Assembly (NCBI GenBank): GCA_040219355.1 | Contig: JAVJSN010000010.1 | Location: forward strand, 248,001 to 312,000 | Length of the DNA: 64,000 bases | Direction: 5' to 3' | Source: MH13 sp040219355 | GTDB taxonomy: Bacteria > Pseudomonadota > Alphaproteobacteria > Rhizobiales > MH13 | Shown here: one piece after another, positions 8,031 through 17,104 of the stretch | Layout: each line of letters opens with the position of its first letter | How positions within the stretch are numbered: the first letter of the stretch is position 1 | Made by a program: the position numbers and the translations under genes | Notes under the pieces: generated by a model | What the model was told of the DNA's origin: nothing | Database searches by the model: none | Seen by the model: the letters and a program-made list of their open reading frames with translations, nothing else

Positions 8031-9365
8031 TTAGTTCGGCAATGGTGCATCCGGGTCCGGCGGGAAGGCTGCGTGCACTTCCTCGCCGCGCAAAAGGCTC
8101 AGCGCGTATTGAAGCTGCGTATCCAGCTCAGCATCCTGCGGCACATAGACCGAGGAACCGGAGCGCTCGACCTCATCTTCATTGGACAAATGGCCGTCCA
8201 GCGAAGCTTCGCCACCTGGCGTATCTAGACCCATAAGCTCTTCGGGAAGGTTCTCCTGAAGCACTTCAATGTCCGGATCAATGCCACGCGCCTGAATCGA
8301 GCGACCCGCTGGCGTGTAGTAGCGCGCCGTGGTCAGGCGCACAGCGCTGGTTGCCGACATTGGAATCACGGTCTGCACCGATCCCTTTCCAAAGGACAAC
8401 GAACCGACCAGTGTTGCCCTGCGATGATCTTGCAAGGCACCGGCCACAATCTCTGAGGCTGAGGCCGAACCGCCATTGATCAGCACCACCACCGGCAAAC
8501 CGCCGACCAGGTCGCCGGACCGCGCATTGTAGCGGCGGGTATCGGCTTCGGAGCGGCCACGGATGGAAACAATCTCGCCACGATCCAAGAACGCGTCGGA
8601 AATTTCCAGCGCCTGGTTGACCAGGCCGCCCGGGTTGTTGCGCAGATCGAGCACGTAACCTGCAACCTCAACACCAGCCTCTTCGGCAACTTCATTGATG
8701 GACAGAATTTCGCGCTCCAGCCCTTCCCCGGTTTGTCCGGAGAACTGGGTGACGCGCAAATAGCCAATGTCGCCTTCCAAGCGGCTGCGTACCGAAGCAA
8801 TGCGAATGGTGTCGCGCTGCATGGTGACGTCGAAATCTTCTACACCCTCTCGACGGATCGTCACCGTGATCGGTGTGCCAACAACACCGCGCATGCGTTC
8901 CACTGCCTGGCTAAGGTCCAAGTCCTGAACATCTTCGCCATCGAGACTAACAATGAGGTCGTTGGCCAAAATGCCGGCGCGAGCCGCAGGGGTGTCATCA
9001 ATGGGTGAGACAACTTTTACAAAGCCATCTTCCATGGTCACCTGAATACCAAGACCACCGAACTCACCGCTGGTTTGCTCTTGAATATCTTCAAAAGCCT
9101 CTGGTCCAAGATAGGCCGAGTGCGGATCAAGCGAAGTGAGCATGCCGTTGAGGGCATTCTCAATCAGCTCGGACTCCTCTTGCGGCTCGACATAATCGTT
9201 GAGCACACGTTCGAAAACATCACCGAATAATTTCAGCTGGTTGAACGTTTCGGCTCCGGCCTGCGCCTGCGCACCAATCGGTCCAAGCCGATAGTGGGTG
9301 ACCCCAAAGGTCACAGCGACCCCCAGTGCCAAACCCAGCACGAAAACCGGTATCTTTTTCATCAT
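8031..9365 (-). CDS. ctpA: Carboxyl-terminal processing protease, S41 family
   Basis: A 444-residue periplasmic serine protease that trims protein C-termini. An N-terminal signal or anchor (VFVLGLALGVAVTFGV) is followed by the S41 N-terminal segment, a PDZ domain (about residues 95-180, with GGLGIQV and SPIDDTPAARAGILAND) and the catalytic domain. The Ser/Lys dyad fits the family spacing: the middle Ser of SASAS in NGGSASASEIVAG near residue 300, and Lys 25 residues later in SFGKGSVQ. Its start overlaps the envC stop (ATGATGA), so it is translationally coupled to envC. In other bacteria such pairs control peptidoglycan hydrolases. Confidence 0.93.
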   Translation of the reverse strand: MMKKIPVFVLGLALGVAVTFGVTHYRLGPIGAQAQAGAETFNQLKLFGDVFERVLNDYVEPQEESELIENALNGMLTSLDPHSAYLGPEAFEDIQEQTSGEFGGLGIQVTMEDGFVKVVSPIDDTPAARAGILANDLIVSLDGEDVQDLDLSQAVERMRGVVGTPITVTIRREGVEDFDVTMQRDTIRIASVRSRLEGDIGYLRVTQFSGQTGEGLEREILSINEVAEEAGVEVAGYVLDLRNNPGGLVNQALEISDAFLDRGEIVSIRGRSEADTRRYNARSGDLVGGLPVVVLINGGSASASEIVAGALQDHRRATLVGSLSFGKGSVQTVIPMSATSAVRLTTARYYTPAGRSIQARGIDPDIEVLQENLPEELMGLDTPGGEASLDGHLSNEDEVERSGSSVYVPQDAELDTQLQYALSLLRGEEVHAAFPPDPDAPLPN

Positions 9366-10804
9366 CCGTCAGTCCTTTGACTGTCACGTTGCGTTGCCCC
9401 ATCGCTGTTCGCCCACCATGACGAAGAATCGATAGAACGTCCATCCTCGCGCAACTCAACAAACAACACAGGTTGCGGCGTTTGAGTTGAACCATCAGCC
9501 AGCACGACAGAGCCGCGTTCACCCATGGTTGCGATAGGTTCTCCCATCAGGACAAACTGTCCCAATGCGACATTAATGCGGCTCATACCCGCCAAGATCA
9601 TGCGGTAGCCGTCGCCCATGTCCAAGATAACCACCTGGCCATAGGCACGAAACGGACCGGCATAAAGCACCCAACCGTCGGCTGGAGCGACCACGCGCGC
9701 ATCCGCTGATGTTGCTATATGGAGCCCTTGGCTGATTTCGCCAAATCGATCTTGATCACCAAAGCCTAGGATTTCTTGCCCGCGAACGGGGGAGCGGATC
9801 AACCCTTGCGCGCTGCCGAAGGCAAAAGCCGGCGCCATACGCCCGGTATCGCGCAAGCTGGCAAGCGCTTCGCGATCATCGGCATCCGGAGGGCCTTCTT
9901 CCTGCGCACGCTGGGCATCGGCCATAGCTTGGCGCACGCTATCAAGCTCGCCTTCCAGGTCGTTCAGAAGCGATTCAAGGCTTGTTGCTTCGCCTGCCAG
10001 AAGCGCTGCGCGCTCCCGCTCACGCTCCAAAACGCTCTGATTCTCCTCACGCAGACGTGATCGCTCAAACAGCACCAACTCAATGCGTTCTTCCTCTTGC
10101 GCCAGCGCTTCAGCGTCGGCCAACAGCAAATCCAGCGCCTCATCCAGCTGCGTGCGAGCGTCATCAAGCGCTGCTAGATCATCGGCAAGCACGCGTGATT
10201 CGGCAGCAAGCTCGGGAAACGCAACGCCCAAAAGGATGGCCGAGCGCACCGAGCGCAATGCATCGTTGGGTGAGACAAACAGCGCCGGTGGCGGCGCGCG
10301 GCCGACGCGCACCATGGCCGACAAAAGCACTGCGATGCGTTCACGTTGCCCTTGCAAAGAGACTTCAAGCGCTTGGGCGTTTTCATCAAGCACTCCGATG
10401 CGCTGGCGTTGTACATCGACGCGCGCGGCAATGGTTTCAGCCTGATCGGTGGTGCGGATGAGAAGCTGGGTGAGGTCCTCCACATCGGCGTCGATGTCTG
10501 CAAGCTCAGCAGCCAGCATCTCCTGGCGCGCTTCAGCGGCACTCAGATCTGCGCGCAGCCGCTCCAACGCATCGGCGGCGACATCGCGCTCCTGCTCCAG
10601 CTCTTGCTGGGCAAGACCCTCGCCACCGGCTTCCTGCGGCTCGTCCAAGCCGCGCAGCACGAAGCGATCGAGGCGATCCTCCTCAGGCGCACCAGACGGC
10701 AAGCCTGGCTGCAAGCGATCTTGCGCGCTTACGCCGAGAGGCGCTGCGATCACAAGCAGACCGGCAATAAGCAGACTGGCCAAAGAGGAGCGAGAGGCGT
10801 GCAT
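9362..10804 (-). CDS. envC: EnvC-type murein hydrolase activator (degenerate LytM/M23)
   Basis: A 480-residue secreted protein. A signal peptide (SLASLLIAGLLVIAAPLGVSAQ) is followed by a long coiled coil rich in Glu, Ala, Leu and Arg (about residues 60-330), then a C-terminal LytM-like domain (from about 345, PVRGQEILGFGDQD). The LytM zinc ligands are not all kept: the usual HxH is replaced by PVLFVELR. This is the mark of EnvC-like activators, which switch on amidases at division sites rather than cut peptidoglycan themselves. It is upstream of and overlaps ctpA. The promoter probably lies in the 79-bp gap after rlmH or further up the operon. Confidence 0.86.
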   Translation of the reverse strand: MHASRSSLASLLIAGLLVIAAPLGVSAQDRLQPGLPSGAPEEDRLDRFVLRGLDEPQEAGGEGLAQQELEQERDVAADALERLRADLSAAEARQEMLAAELADIDADVEDLTQLLIRTTDQAETIAARVDVQRQRIGVLDENAQALEVSLQGQRERIAVLLSAMVRVGRAPPPALFVSPNDALRSVRSAILLGVAFPELAAESRVLADDLAALDDARTQLDEALDLLLADAEALAQEEERIELVLFERSRLREENQSVLERERERAALLAGEATSLESLLNDLEGELDSVRQAMADAQRAQEEGPPDADDREALASLRDTGRMAPAFAFGSAQGLIRSPVRGQEILGFGDQDRFGEISQGLHIATSADARVVAPADGWVLYAGPFRAYGQVVILDMGDGYRMILAGMSRINVALGQFVLMGEPIATMGERGSVVLADGSTQTPQPVLFVELREDGRSIDSSSWWANSDGATQRDSQRTDG

Positions 10805-10883
10805 AGAAACTTCAGATAGCGTGGTCAGATGGCAACCGTAAGCCCGTGCCGCTAAACCTTTCGTTAACCACGTCTTTTAATGT

Positions 10884-11360
10884 TTATGTCCGATGATAGG
10901 GGTGTCCACTGAGCACCGTCATCGCACGATAGAGCTGTTCGGCCGCCAGCACACGCACCAATTGATGCGGCATGGTCATGGCGCCGAAGCTGATCACAAG
11001 ATCGGCGCGCTGGCGAACACTGCCATCCAGTCCATCCGGCCCACCAATGATGAGCGCCACCGGCTTGCCAGCATCTTTGAAGGTTTCAAGCTTTGAGGAA
11101 AACTGCGGCGTGGTGATCGCCTTGCCGCGTTCGTCCAGCGCGATGAGCGCCGCGCCATCGGGCAATTTGGCAAGCAATTCAGTGGCTTCGGCAGCTTTGC
11201 GCTGATCGCCGGTTTGCGCCGGGCTCTCGCGCAGCTCCACCATGTCCAGCACGCCGAACCCCAATTGTTTGGCCATCGGCGTGGTGCGCTGCCAATAGCG
11301 CTCAAAAAGCTCGCGCTCTGGACCCGCCTTCATGCGGCCCACAGCCAGCAAACGCACCAT
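10884..11360 (-). CDS. rlmH: 23S rRNA (pseudouridine-1915-N3)-methyltransferase
   Basis: A 158-residue SPOUT-class methyltransferase that methylates pseudouridine 1915 in helix 69 of 23S rRNA on the assembled 70S ribosome. Family marks are the N-terminal VRLLAVGRMKAGPERELFERY, LIALDERGK, the knotted SAM-binding segment LIIGGPDGLDGSVRQRAD, and the conserved tail EQLYRAMTVLSGHPYHR. The length is standard. It follows rsfS by 20 nt on the same strand, in the usual alphaproteobacterial order nadD-rsfS-rlmH. Confidence 0.96.
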   Translation of the reverse strand: MVRLLAVGRMKAGPERELFERYWQRTTPMAKQLGFGVLDMVELRESPAQTGDQRKAAEATELLAKLPDGAALIALDERGKAITTPQFSSKLETFKDAGKPVALIIGGPDGLDGSVRQRADLVISFGAMTMPHQLVRVLAAEQLYRAMTVLSGHPYHRT

Positions 11361-11380
11361 CGTTTCAACCCAACGCGCGT

Positions 11381-11803
11381 TTACGCGTTTGGCTTTTCAG
11401 ACCCTGGCGTCTCGGCGAAGCCGTCGTCCCACAGCTTCTCCATATTGTAGAAGCTGCGCACTTCAGGGCGGAAAAGGTGCAAGATCACATCGCCGGTGTC
11501 GATCAGCACCCAATCAGCATGGGGCAGACCTTCAATGCGAGGCGATCCGTGACCGGCTTCTTTCAGCGCCCGCTGCACATGGTCGGCAACAGCCGAGACA
11601 TGGCGATGCGAACGCCCTGACGCGATGATCATCGTGTCAGCAAGCGCAGATTTTCCGTCCAGATCGATGGTGATGATGTCCTCGGCCTTGGAGTCTTCCA
11701 AGACAGATTGGACCGTAGAGAGGATGCTCGCGTCCGATGCGTTGGCACTGGTGGCAAGCGACGCCGTGCTGAGGGGATCAACGGCAGTGTTTTGCGGAGT
11801 CAA
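11381..11803 (-). CDS. rsfS: Ribosomal silencing factor
   Basis: A 140-residue RsfS/YbeB/Iojap-family protein. It binds L14 on the 50S subunit and blocks subunit joining during starvation. The conserved core runs from about residue 26: AEDIITIDLDGKSALADTMI, SGRSHRHVSAVADHV, GLPHADWVLIDTGDVILHLF and RPEVRSFYNMEKLW. The first 25 residues are low-complexity (Ser, Thr, Ala) and could be an over-extended N-terminus. It lies between nadD and rlmH; the 111-bp gap upstream may hold a promoter. Confidence 0.94.
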   Translation of the reverse strand: MTPQNTAVDPLSTASLATSANASDASILSTVQSVLEDSKAEDIITIDLDGKSALADTMIIASGRSHRHVSAVADHVQRALKEAGHGSPRIEGLPHADWVLIDTGDVILHLFRPEVRSFYNMEKLWDDGFAETPGSEKPNA

Positions 11804-11914
11804 ACCGGCAAAAGTCCTTTCACGATGGTTCTGGAGAAGAGGAGCCGCGAGGCCCTGGTACAGAGCGAACCGAAATCCGTACGACTCACAGTGTGGGGGG
11901 GTTTTCCTAAGGTT

Positions 11915-12553
11915 TCAAGACGGTGAGGCGCTTTGAACCCCATTGGCTGCACGTATGGCACTGGAAGAAAGCGGCGAAAGTGGGCCGCGGATGAACGTCC
12001 AGACCGGCGGTGCCAAGAAGGAAAGCTGCGCGGCATCCTCGCCATCAAGACGCCTGCCCGCCATCGCGCGTGCCGCGGGCGCCGACAGCGAGGCGTGTCG
12101 TGAGCCGGGCCTGTCGATCACCGCGATGGGCACGCGACCAGCAATCGAGCGCCACTCGTTCCAGCGATGGAACCCGGCCAGATTGTCCGCGCCCATCAGC
12201 CAAACAAACCGCACATCAGGGCGCATGGTGCTGAGCATCGCCACTGTATCTGCGGTGTAGCGCACGCCCAGCTCATCTTCCACGCTGAGCACTTTACGGC
12301 GCGGATGGCGCGCTTGGCTGAGCACCGCTTTGATGCGAGCCTCAAGCGAATGCGCCGGATCATGATTCTTCAGTGGATTGCCGGGCGTCACCAGCCACCA
12401 CACCCAGTCGAGCTTCAGCACCTTCAGCGCTCGCTCGGCGACCAGCAAATGCCCATCGTGCACAGGATCGAACGAGCCACCGTAAAGCCCAACCGACTGG
12501 CCGGGCGCGACATAGGGCAGCCGCACCCGCTGAGGTGGAAACATGGGAGTCAC
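11915..12553 (-). CDS. nadD: Nicotinate-mononucleotide adenylyltransferase
   Basis: A 212-residue enzyme that adenylates nicotinate mononucleotide to deamido-NAD in NAD synthesis. The nucleotidyltransferase motif GLYGGSFDPVHDGHLLVAERA (H/T-GH type) is near the N-terminus. Further marks are WWLVTPGNPLK, VRYTADTVAML, FVWLMGADNLAGFHRW and the C-terminal SSSAIR equivalent of ISSTxIR. A second ATG three codons in is also possible as the start. It begins 15 nt after the proA stop, so it belongs to the obgE-proB-proA-nadD operon. Confidence 0.95.
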   Translation of the reverse strand: MTPMFPPQRVRLPYVAPGQSVGLYGGSFDPVHDGHLLVAERALKVLKLDWVWWLVTPGNPLKNHDPAHSLEARIKAVLSQARHPRRKVLSVEDELGVRYTADTVAMLSTMRPDVRFVWLMGADNLAGFHRWNEWRSIAGRVPIAVIDRPGSRHASLSAPAARAMAGRRLDGEDAAQLSFLAPPVWTFIRGPLSPLSSSAIRAANGVQSASPS

Positions 12554-12568
12554 GTTAGATCAGACGCA

Positions 12569-13858
12569 TCATGTCGGGCGTACTTGCCCGGTGCCGCGCA
12601 CCACATAGTGGAAGCTGGTCAGTTGCTCCAAGCCCACCGGCCCTCGCGCATGCATACGACCGGTCGCGATGCCGATCTCAGCGCCCATGCCGAATTCGCC
12701 GCCATCAGCGAACTGCGTAGAGGCGTTGTGCATGACGATGGCCGAATCGCATTCGTTCAAGAACTTGGCAGCCACAACCTCATCCTCGGTGATGATGCTT
12801 TCGGTGTGCGAGGAGCCGTAGGTCGCAATGTGATCCAGCGCGCCATCAACACCATCCACGATGCCAACGGTGATGATCGCATCGCCATATTCGGTGGACC
12901 AATCCTCTTCGCTGGCTGGTTTAATACCCTCCGCAAGCCCGCGAACGGCATCATCACCGCGCACCTCGCAGCCGGCGTCCTGCAAAGCTTGAACCAGCGC
13001 GGCCGTGAAGGTGTCAGCGCCCGCGCGATCAATGAGCAACGTCTCAGCGGCACCGCAGATCGAGGTGCGGCGCATCTTGGCGTTCACCACCACATCCAGC
13101 GCCATCTGCATATTAGCGGCTTTGTCGACATAGACGTGGCAGATGCCTTCCAGATGTGAAAACACCGGCACCCGCGCCTCCGCCTGCACGCGGCCCACCA
13201 GCGATTTGCCGCCACGCGGCACAATCACATCCACGGTCCCATGAAGGCCCGTCAAAAGCGCGCCAACGGCGGCCCGGTCGGTGATCGGCACCAACTGCAC
13301 CACATCAGCAGGCAGACCCACCGTTTCCAGCCCTTCGGCAATCGCGCCATAGAGCGCCTGATTGGTCTCAATCGTGTCCGATCCACCGCGCAGGATCGAG
13401 GCATTGCCGGACTTCATCGCCAGCGCTGCGGCATCCACGGTCACATTGGGGCGGGATTCAAAAATGATGCCGATGACACCAAGTGGCGTGCGCACCCGCG
13501 AAATTTTCAGGCCATTGGGACGCTCCCAAGCGGCCATCTCATCGCCCACAGGATCAGGCAAAGCAGCAATGGCTTCAACCGCCTGAGCAATGGCGTCCAC
13601 GCGATCGGGGGTTAGCGTTGCCCGTTCCTGATAGGCAACTGTCACATCGCGCTGGCGCATGCCGGTCAGGTCGCGCGCATTGGCGGCCAGAACGTCATCG
13701 ACGCGTGCACGAATACCGGCAGCGATGGCAGCAAGGGCAGCGTTCTTGGTTCCAGTGGAGGCCAGCGCAATCGCTCGTGACGCTGCACGGGCACGATCAC
13801 CCATGTCTTGCATCAGGTCGTCGACGTCTATTGCCGCATCGCTATCCAACAAAGCCAT
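12569..13858 (-). CDS. proA: Gamma-glutamyl phosphate reductase
   Basis: A 429-residue aldehyde-dehydrogenase-fold enzyme that reduces gamma-glutamyl phosphate with NADPH, the second step of proline synthesis. Typical segments are RVRTPLGVIGIIFESRPNVT, ALAMKSGNASILRGGSD, VDVIVPRGGKSLV and the catalytic-cysteine region RRTSICGAAETLL. The C-terminus GRMHARGPVGLEQLTSFHYV is complete. The start at 13858 (MALLDSDAAID) is preceded by GGAGG inside the end of proB and lies 1 nt beyond the proB stop, implying coupled translation. A start five codons earlier is less likely. Confidence 0.96.
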   Translation of the reverse strand: MALLDSDAAIDVDDLMQDMGDRARAASRAIALASTGTKNAALAAIAAGIRARVDDVLAANARDLTGMRQRDVTVAYQERATLTPDRVDAIAQAVEAIAALPDPVGDEMAAWERPNGLKISRVRTPLGVIGIIFESRPNVTVDAAALAMKSGNASILRGGSDTIETNQALYGAIAEGLETVGLPADVVQLVPITDRAAVGALLTGLHGTVDVIVPRGGKSLVGRVQAEARVPVFSHLEGICHVYVDKAANMQMALDVVVNAKMRRTSICGAAETLLIDRAGADTFTAALVQALQDAGCEVRGDDAVRGLAEGIKPASEEDWSTEYGDAIITVGIVDGVDGALDHIATYGSSHTESIITEDEVVAAKFLNECDSAIVMHNASTQFADGGEFGMGAEIGIATGRMHARGPVGLEQLTSFHYVVRGTGQVRPT

Positions 13859-13859
13859 A

Positions 13860-15080
13860 TTAGGCCTCCGCATTCTCTATTTTTTCCGCTGTCGCTCCGG
13901 ACTTCGCCTCGGCATGCGCCTCGTCGTGACCGACCGCTTCAGCGGGGTTTCGCCCTGTTAGGGCTAAATCATCCCGATGCACCATAGCGTTACGACCGGC
14001 ATAGCCCAAAATCGCTTCAATATCAGCGCTTTTGCGCCCAGCGATCTTCTGCGCGTCGGCACTATCGTAAGCAACCAGCCCGCGCGCGACCTCAACGCCT
14101 TTAAGCGTCACGATCCGCACCGCATCGCCGCGCTCAAACGCCCCCGACACCGAACGAATGCCCGCTGGCAGCAGGGACTTGCCTTGCGCCAAAGCGCGCG
14201 CTGCGCCTTCATCAATCACCAAATCGCCATGCGGATCGAGCGATCCCGCAATCCAGCGTTTGCGCGCCGTGGCAGGGTTGCCATCGGGCGCGAACCAAGT
14301 GCAGCGTGCACCTTCATCAATGGCACGCAATGGGTTCATCACCTTGCCTGATGCGATCACCATCGCAGCGCCGGCCCCCACAGCCATCTTAGCGGCGTCC
14401 ACTTTGGTCTTCATGCCACCGCGCGAGAGGTTAGAGCCTTCACCACCTGCCATCGCTTCGATTTCAGGCGTAAGCACCTCCACCAGCGGAATATGGTCTG
14501 CGTCTGGATTGGTATGCGGCGGCGCGGTGTAAAGCCCATCAATATCACTGAGCAGCACCAACACATCGGCACCGATCATAGAGGCGACACGGGCCGCCAA
14601 CCGATCATTGTCGCCGTAGCGAATTTCGGTGGTCGCCACCGTGTCGTTCTCGTTCACCACTGGAATAGCGCCGCGCGCCAACAGCGTGTTGATGGTCGCG
14701 CGCGCATTGAGATAACGCCGCCGCGCCTCAGTATCACCCAATGTCAGCAACACCTGACCGGCCACCAGGTCGCGAGCGCCAAGCACCTGCGCGTAAGCGC
14801 GACCGAGCGCGATCTGCCCAACAGCAGCAGCGGCTTGCGCATCCTCAAGCCTTTCCGGTCGAGCGTCCATGCCCAGCATCACTCGGCCCATGGCAATTGC
14901 GCCAGAGGAAACCAGCACAATCTCTGCACCTTGCTTGGCAAGCATCGCCAGATCATCAGCCAGGGACGACAACCAGGCCTCTTTCAAGGCGCCGGTGTCG
15001 GTGTCCACGAGCAGCGAGGAGCCGATCTTGATGACGATGCGTTTGTGATTGGAAAGCGGCGTAAACCCTACGGCGCCCAT
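13860..15080 (-). CDS. proB: Glutamate 5-kinase with PUA domain
   Basis: A 406-residue kinase that phosphorylates glutamate for proline synthesis. The amino-acid kinase domain (about residues 10-265) has RIVIKIGSSLLVD, LVSSGAIAMGR, VNENDTVAT, YGDNDRLAARVASM and GGMKTKVDAA. A C-terminal PUA domain (about 285-370) is present, as in other full-length ProB, with SLDPHGDLVIDEGAARAL and GIRSVSGAFERGDAVRI. The last 30 residues are low-complexity. The gene overlaps the end of obgE by 13 nt and abuts proA. Confidence 0.96.
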   Translation of the reverse strand: MGAVGFTPLSNHKRIVIKIGSSLLVDTDTGALKEAWLSSLADDLAMLAKQGAEIVLVSSGAIAMGRVMLGMDARPERLEDAQAAAAVGQIALGRAYAQVLGARDLVAGQVLLTLGDTEARRRYLNARATINTLLARGAIPVVNENDTVATTEIRYGDNDRLAARVASMIGADVLVLLSDIDGLYTAPPHTNPDADHIPLVEVLTPEIEAMAGGEGSNLSRGGMKTKVDAAKMAVGAGAAMVIASGKVMNPLRAIDEGARCTWFAPDGNPATARKRWIAGSLDPHGDLVIDEGAARALAQGKSLLPAGIRSVSGAFERGDAVRIVTLKGVEVARGLVAYDSADAQKIAGRKSADIEAILGYAGRNAMVHRDDLALTGRNPAEAVGHDEAHAEAKSGATAEKIENAEA

Positions 15081-16108
15081 GGCGCATCCTCCTGCGAAGG
15101 ATACTCCGGCTCTTGTCCAATGTCGCCGTCGATCATCCGCATCAGCGCGCGCAGCACCTGCGGCACACCCTCACGGCTGGCAGCGGAGACCAACATTGGA
15201 CGCTGACCGCTTGCCTTGCCAAGCGCGGCCAGCTTTTCTGCACGCTCCTCTTCGCTCAAAGCATCAGCCTTGGACAGCGCCACAAGCTCCGGCTTGTCTT
15301 CCAACCCATGACCATAAGCATCCAGCTCACCGCGGATCACAGTGTAAGCCTGTCCCACATCCTCCTGCGTGCCGTCGACCAAATGCAAAAGCACCTTGCA
15401 GCGCTCCACATGACTCAAAAACCGGTCGCCCAGACCGACGCCTTCCGAAGCACCTTCGATGAGACCTGGAATATCAGCCAGCACAAACTCGCGCTCATCG
15501 ACACCCACAACACCAAGATTGGGGTGCAGCGTGGTGAAGGGATAGTCAGCGATTTTTGGCTTGGCCGCGCTGGTTGAGGCCAGAAATGTGCTTTTGCCGG
15601 CATTGGGCTGACCAATTAGCCCCGCATCGGCGATCAGTTTAAGCTTCAGCCACAACCAAGCTTCTTCGCCCTCCAACCCTGGATTGGCATTCTTGGGCGC
15701 TTGGTTGGTGGACGATTTGAAATGCGCATTGCCAAAGCCGCCATTGCCGCCCTTGAAGAGCAGAATTCGCTCACCGACTTCGGTCATGTCAGCCAAAACT
15801 TCGTCAGTCTCAGCATGGATGATCTGCGTACCCGCGGGCACACGCAGCACCACATCATCGCCCTTGGCGCCGTTGCGATCCCGGCCCATGCCGTGCATGC
15901 CCTTTTTGGCTTTAAAATGCTGCTGGTAACGATAATCAATCAGCGTGTTCAGACCAGCAACGCACTCAGCCCACACATCGCCGCCGCGCCCGCCATCCCC
16001 GCCATTGGGCCCGCCATACTCAATATATTTTTCGCGCCGAAAAGAAACGCAACCCGCACCGCCATCACCGGCTTTGACGTAAATTTTCGCTTGATCAAGA
16101 AACTTCAT
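15068..16108 (-). CDS. obgE: Obg family GTPase
   Basis: A 346-residue essential GTPase linked to 50S assembly and stress control. It has the glycine-rich Obg fold (MKFLDQAKIYVKAGDGGAGC, YGGPNGGDGGRGGDVW) and a G domain from about residue 160. The G domain has G1 GQPNAGKSTFLA, switch residues YPFTTLHPNLG, DIPGLIEGA, the G4 region LVALSKAD and a G5-like SAAS. No C-terminal OCT domain is evident. It begins 1 nt from the GNAT gene stop and overlaps proB downstream, so it is part of the leftward operon. Confidence 0.97.
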   Translation of the reverse strand: MKFLDQAKIYVKAGDGGAGCVSFRREKYIEYGGPNGGDGGRGGDVWAECVAGLNTLIDYRYQQHFKAKKGMHGMGRDRNGAKGDDVVLRVPAGTQIIHAETDEVLADMTEVGERILLFKGGNGGFGNAHFKSSTNQAPKNANPGLEGEEAWLWLKLKLIADAGLIGQPNAGKSTFLASTSAAKPKIADYPFTTLHPNLGVVGVDEREFVLADIPGLIEGASEGVGLGDRFLSHVERCKVLLHLVDGTQEDVGQAYTVIRGELDAYGHGLEDKPELVALSKADALSEEERAEKLAALGKASGQRPMLVSAASREGVPQVLRALMRMIDGDIGQEPEYPSQEDAPWAP

Positions 16109-16621
16109 TTAGAGCGCCCCCAGCACATAATTGTTGGAAGGTTGCTTGGCCGTGTCGCGCGCTGGCGTGATACATTCACCCTCGCCAGAAAACACAAAAC
16201 CATTGGCGATAAGCACCTTCTGCGAGGCCTCGTTGGTCCGTACGGTTGCCGCATAAATAGGGCCCTCGAGGTGAAGGTTGCGCAACTCGCCCAAGAACAA
16301 CGCCACTGCCCGGGTCGCAATGCCCCGGCCCCAATAGGCCTTACCAACCCAATAGCCCAGCTCTTCGCGTCCGCTGGGTCGCGGACCCAGGCCGACACCA
16401 CCGACCAACTCATCGCCAAGCAGAATGGCCCGACCAACAATCCGACCTTCATCATTGCGCGCATTGGACAAATACGCCTCAGCATCTGAGCGCGCGTAGG
16501 GGAATGGAATGGTTGCCGTCATCGCAGTCACGTCAGGATCGTTGAGAAGCACAGCAAGCCGATCCGCATCCTCAAGGGCGTAGGGGCGCAAGTGAACATC
16601 GAGATTGGAACCGGCAGACAT
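16109..16621 (-). CDS. GNAT family N-acetyltransferase (RimJ-like)
   Basis: A 170-residue acetyltransferase of the RimJ/RimL type, which transfers acetyl from acetyl-CoA to N-terminal amines or small molecules. Visible features are the N-terminal VHLRPYALEDADRLAVLLND, the beta-4 strand LVGGVGLGPRPSGREELGYW and the CoA-binding loop YWGRGIATRAVALFL. These are followed by ATVRTNEASQKVLIANGFVF. It sits between rpmA and obgE, where many alphaproteobacteria carry such a gene. Its stop codon abuts the obgE start. The substrate is unknown. Confidence 0.88.
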   Translation of the reverse strand: MSAGSNLDVHLRPYALEDADRLAVLLNDPDVTAMTATIPFPYARSDAEAYLSNARNDEGRIVGRAILLGDELVGGVGLGPRPSGREELGYWVGKAYWGRGIATRAVALFLGELRNLHLEGPIYAATVRTNEASQKVLIANGFVFSGEGECITPARDTAKQPSNNYVLGAL

Positions 16622-16734
16622 AAGAAAGACCTATAACGGAAGATCACATATTTGGCGCCCTCCGCTCTTAGTGGTCGTCGCTTGCGAGGGAGCAGATGGA
16701 GTGCCCGTCGTCGCATGCGACGGAGCGTGAGCGC

Positions 16735-16763
16735 AAAGAAAAAGGGAGGCTCGCGCCTCCCTT
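16735..16763 (-). terminator. Terminator after rpmA
   Basis: A 9-bp perfect stem, AAGGGAGGC-TCGC-GCCTCCCTT, lies at 16742-16763. On the minus strand it is followed by TTTCTTTGC. It is 54 nt beyond the rpmA stop and would end or attenuate the rplU-rpmA transcript before the GNAT-obgE genes. Confidence 0.82.
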
Positions 16764-16816
16764 CAAATTCGCTTGCGACGTCCTTGAAAGGAGGTCGCAC
16801 CCAATATCGAGGCGAC

Positions 16817-17086
16817 CTATTCGGCAGCTTCGGCCATCGGGAGGATGGAAACATAGGTGTTGCCGTCACGCTTTTTGGCGAACGACACCGTTCCATCGGT
16901 GAGTGCGAACAAGGTGTGGTCTTTGCCCATACCCATGTTCTGACCAGGATGCCATTTCGTGCCGCGTTGGCGAACGACGATGTTGCCGGAGACGACGACT
17001 TCGCCACCGAATTTCTTCACGCCAAGACGACGGCCAGCTGTATCGCGACCGTTGCGGGATGAACCGCCTGCTTTTTTATGTGCCAT
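16817..17086 (-). CDS. rpmA: 50S ribosomal protein L27
   Basis: An 89-residue ribosomal protein of the peptidyl-transferase region. The N-terminus MAHKKAGGSSRNGRDTAGRR and the core GVKKFGGE, SGNIVVRQRGTKWHPGQNMG match the family throughout. There is no Firmicutes-type cleavable leader before the alanine, so the mature N-terminus forms directly. It follows rplU by 18 nt, the usual pair. Confidence 0.97.
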   Translation of the reverse strand: MAHKKAGGSSRNGRDTAGRRLGVKKFGGEVVVSGNIVVRQRGTKWHPGQNMGMGKDHTLFALTDGTVSFAKKRDGNTYVSILPMAEAAE

Positions 17087-17104
17087 GGATCGGGTTCCTC
17101 TGTC

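Noticed and set aside
12167..13159. 330-codon plus-strand frame over nadD and proA
   Set aside because: Both opposite-strand genes are certain, and this frame has shadow composition.
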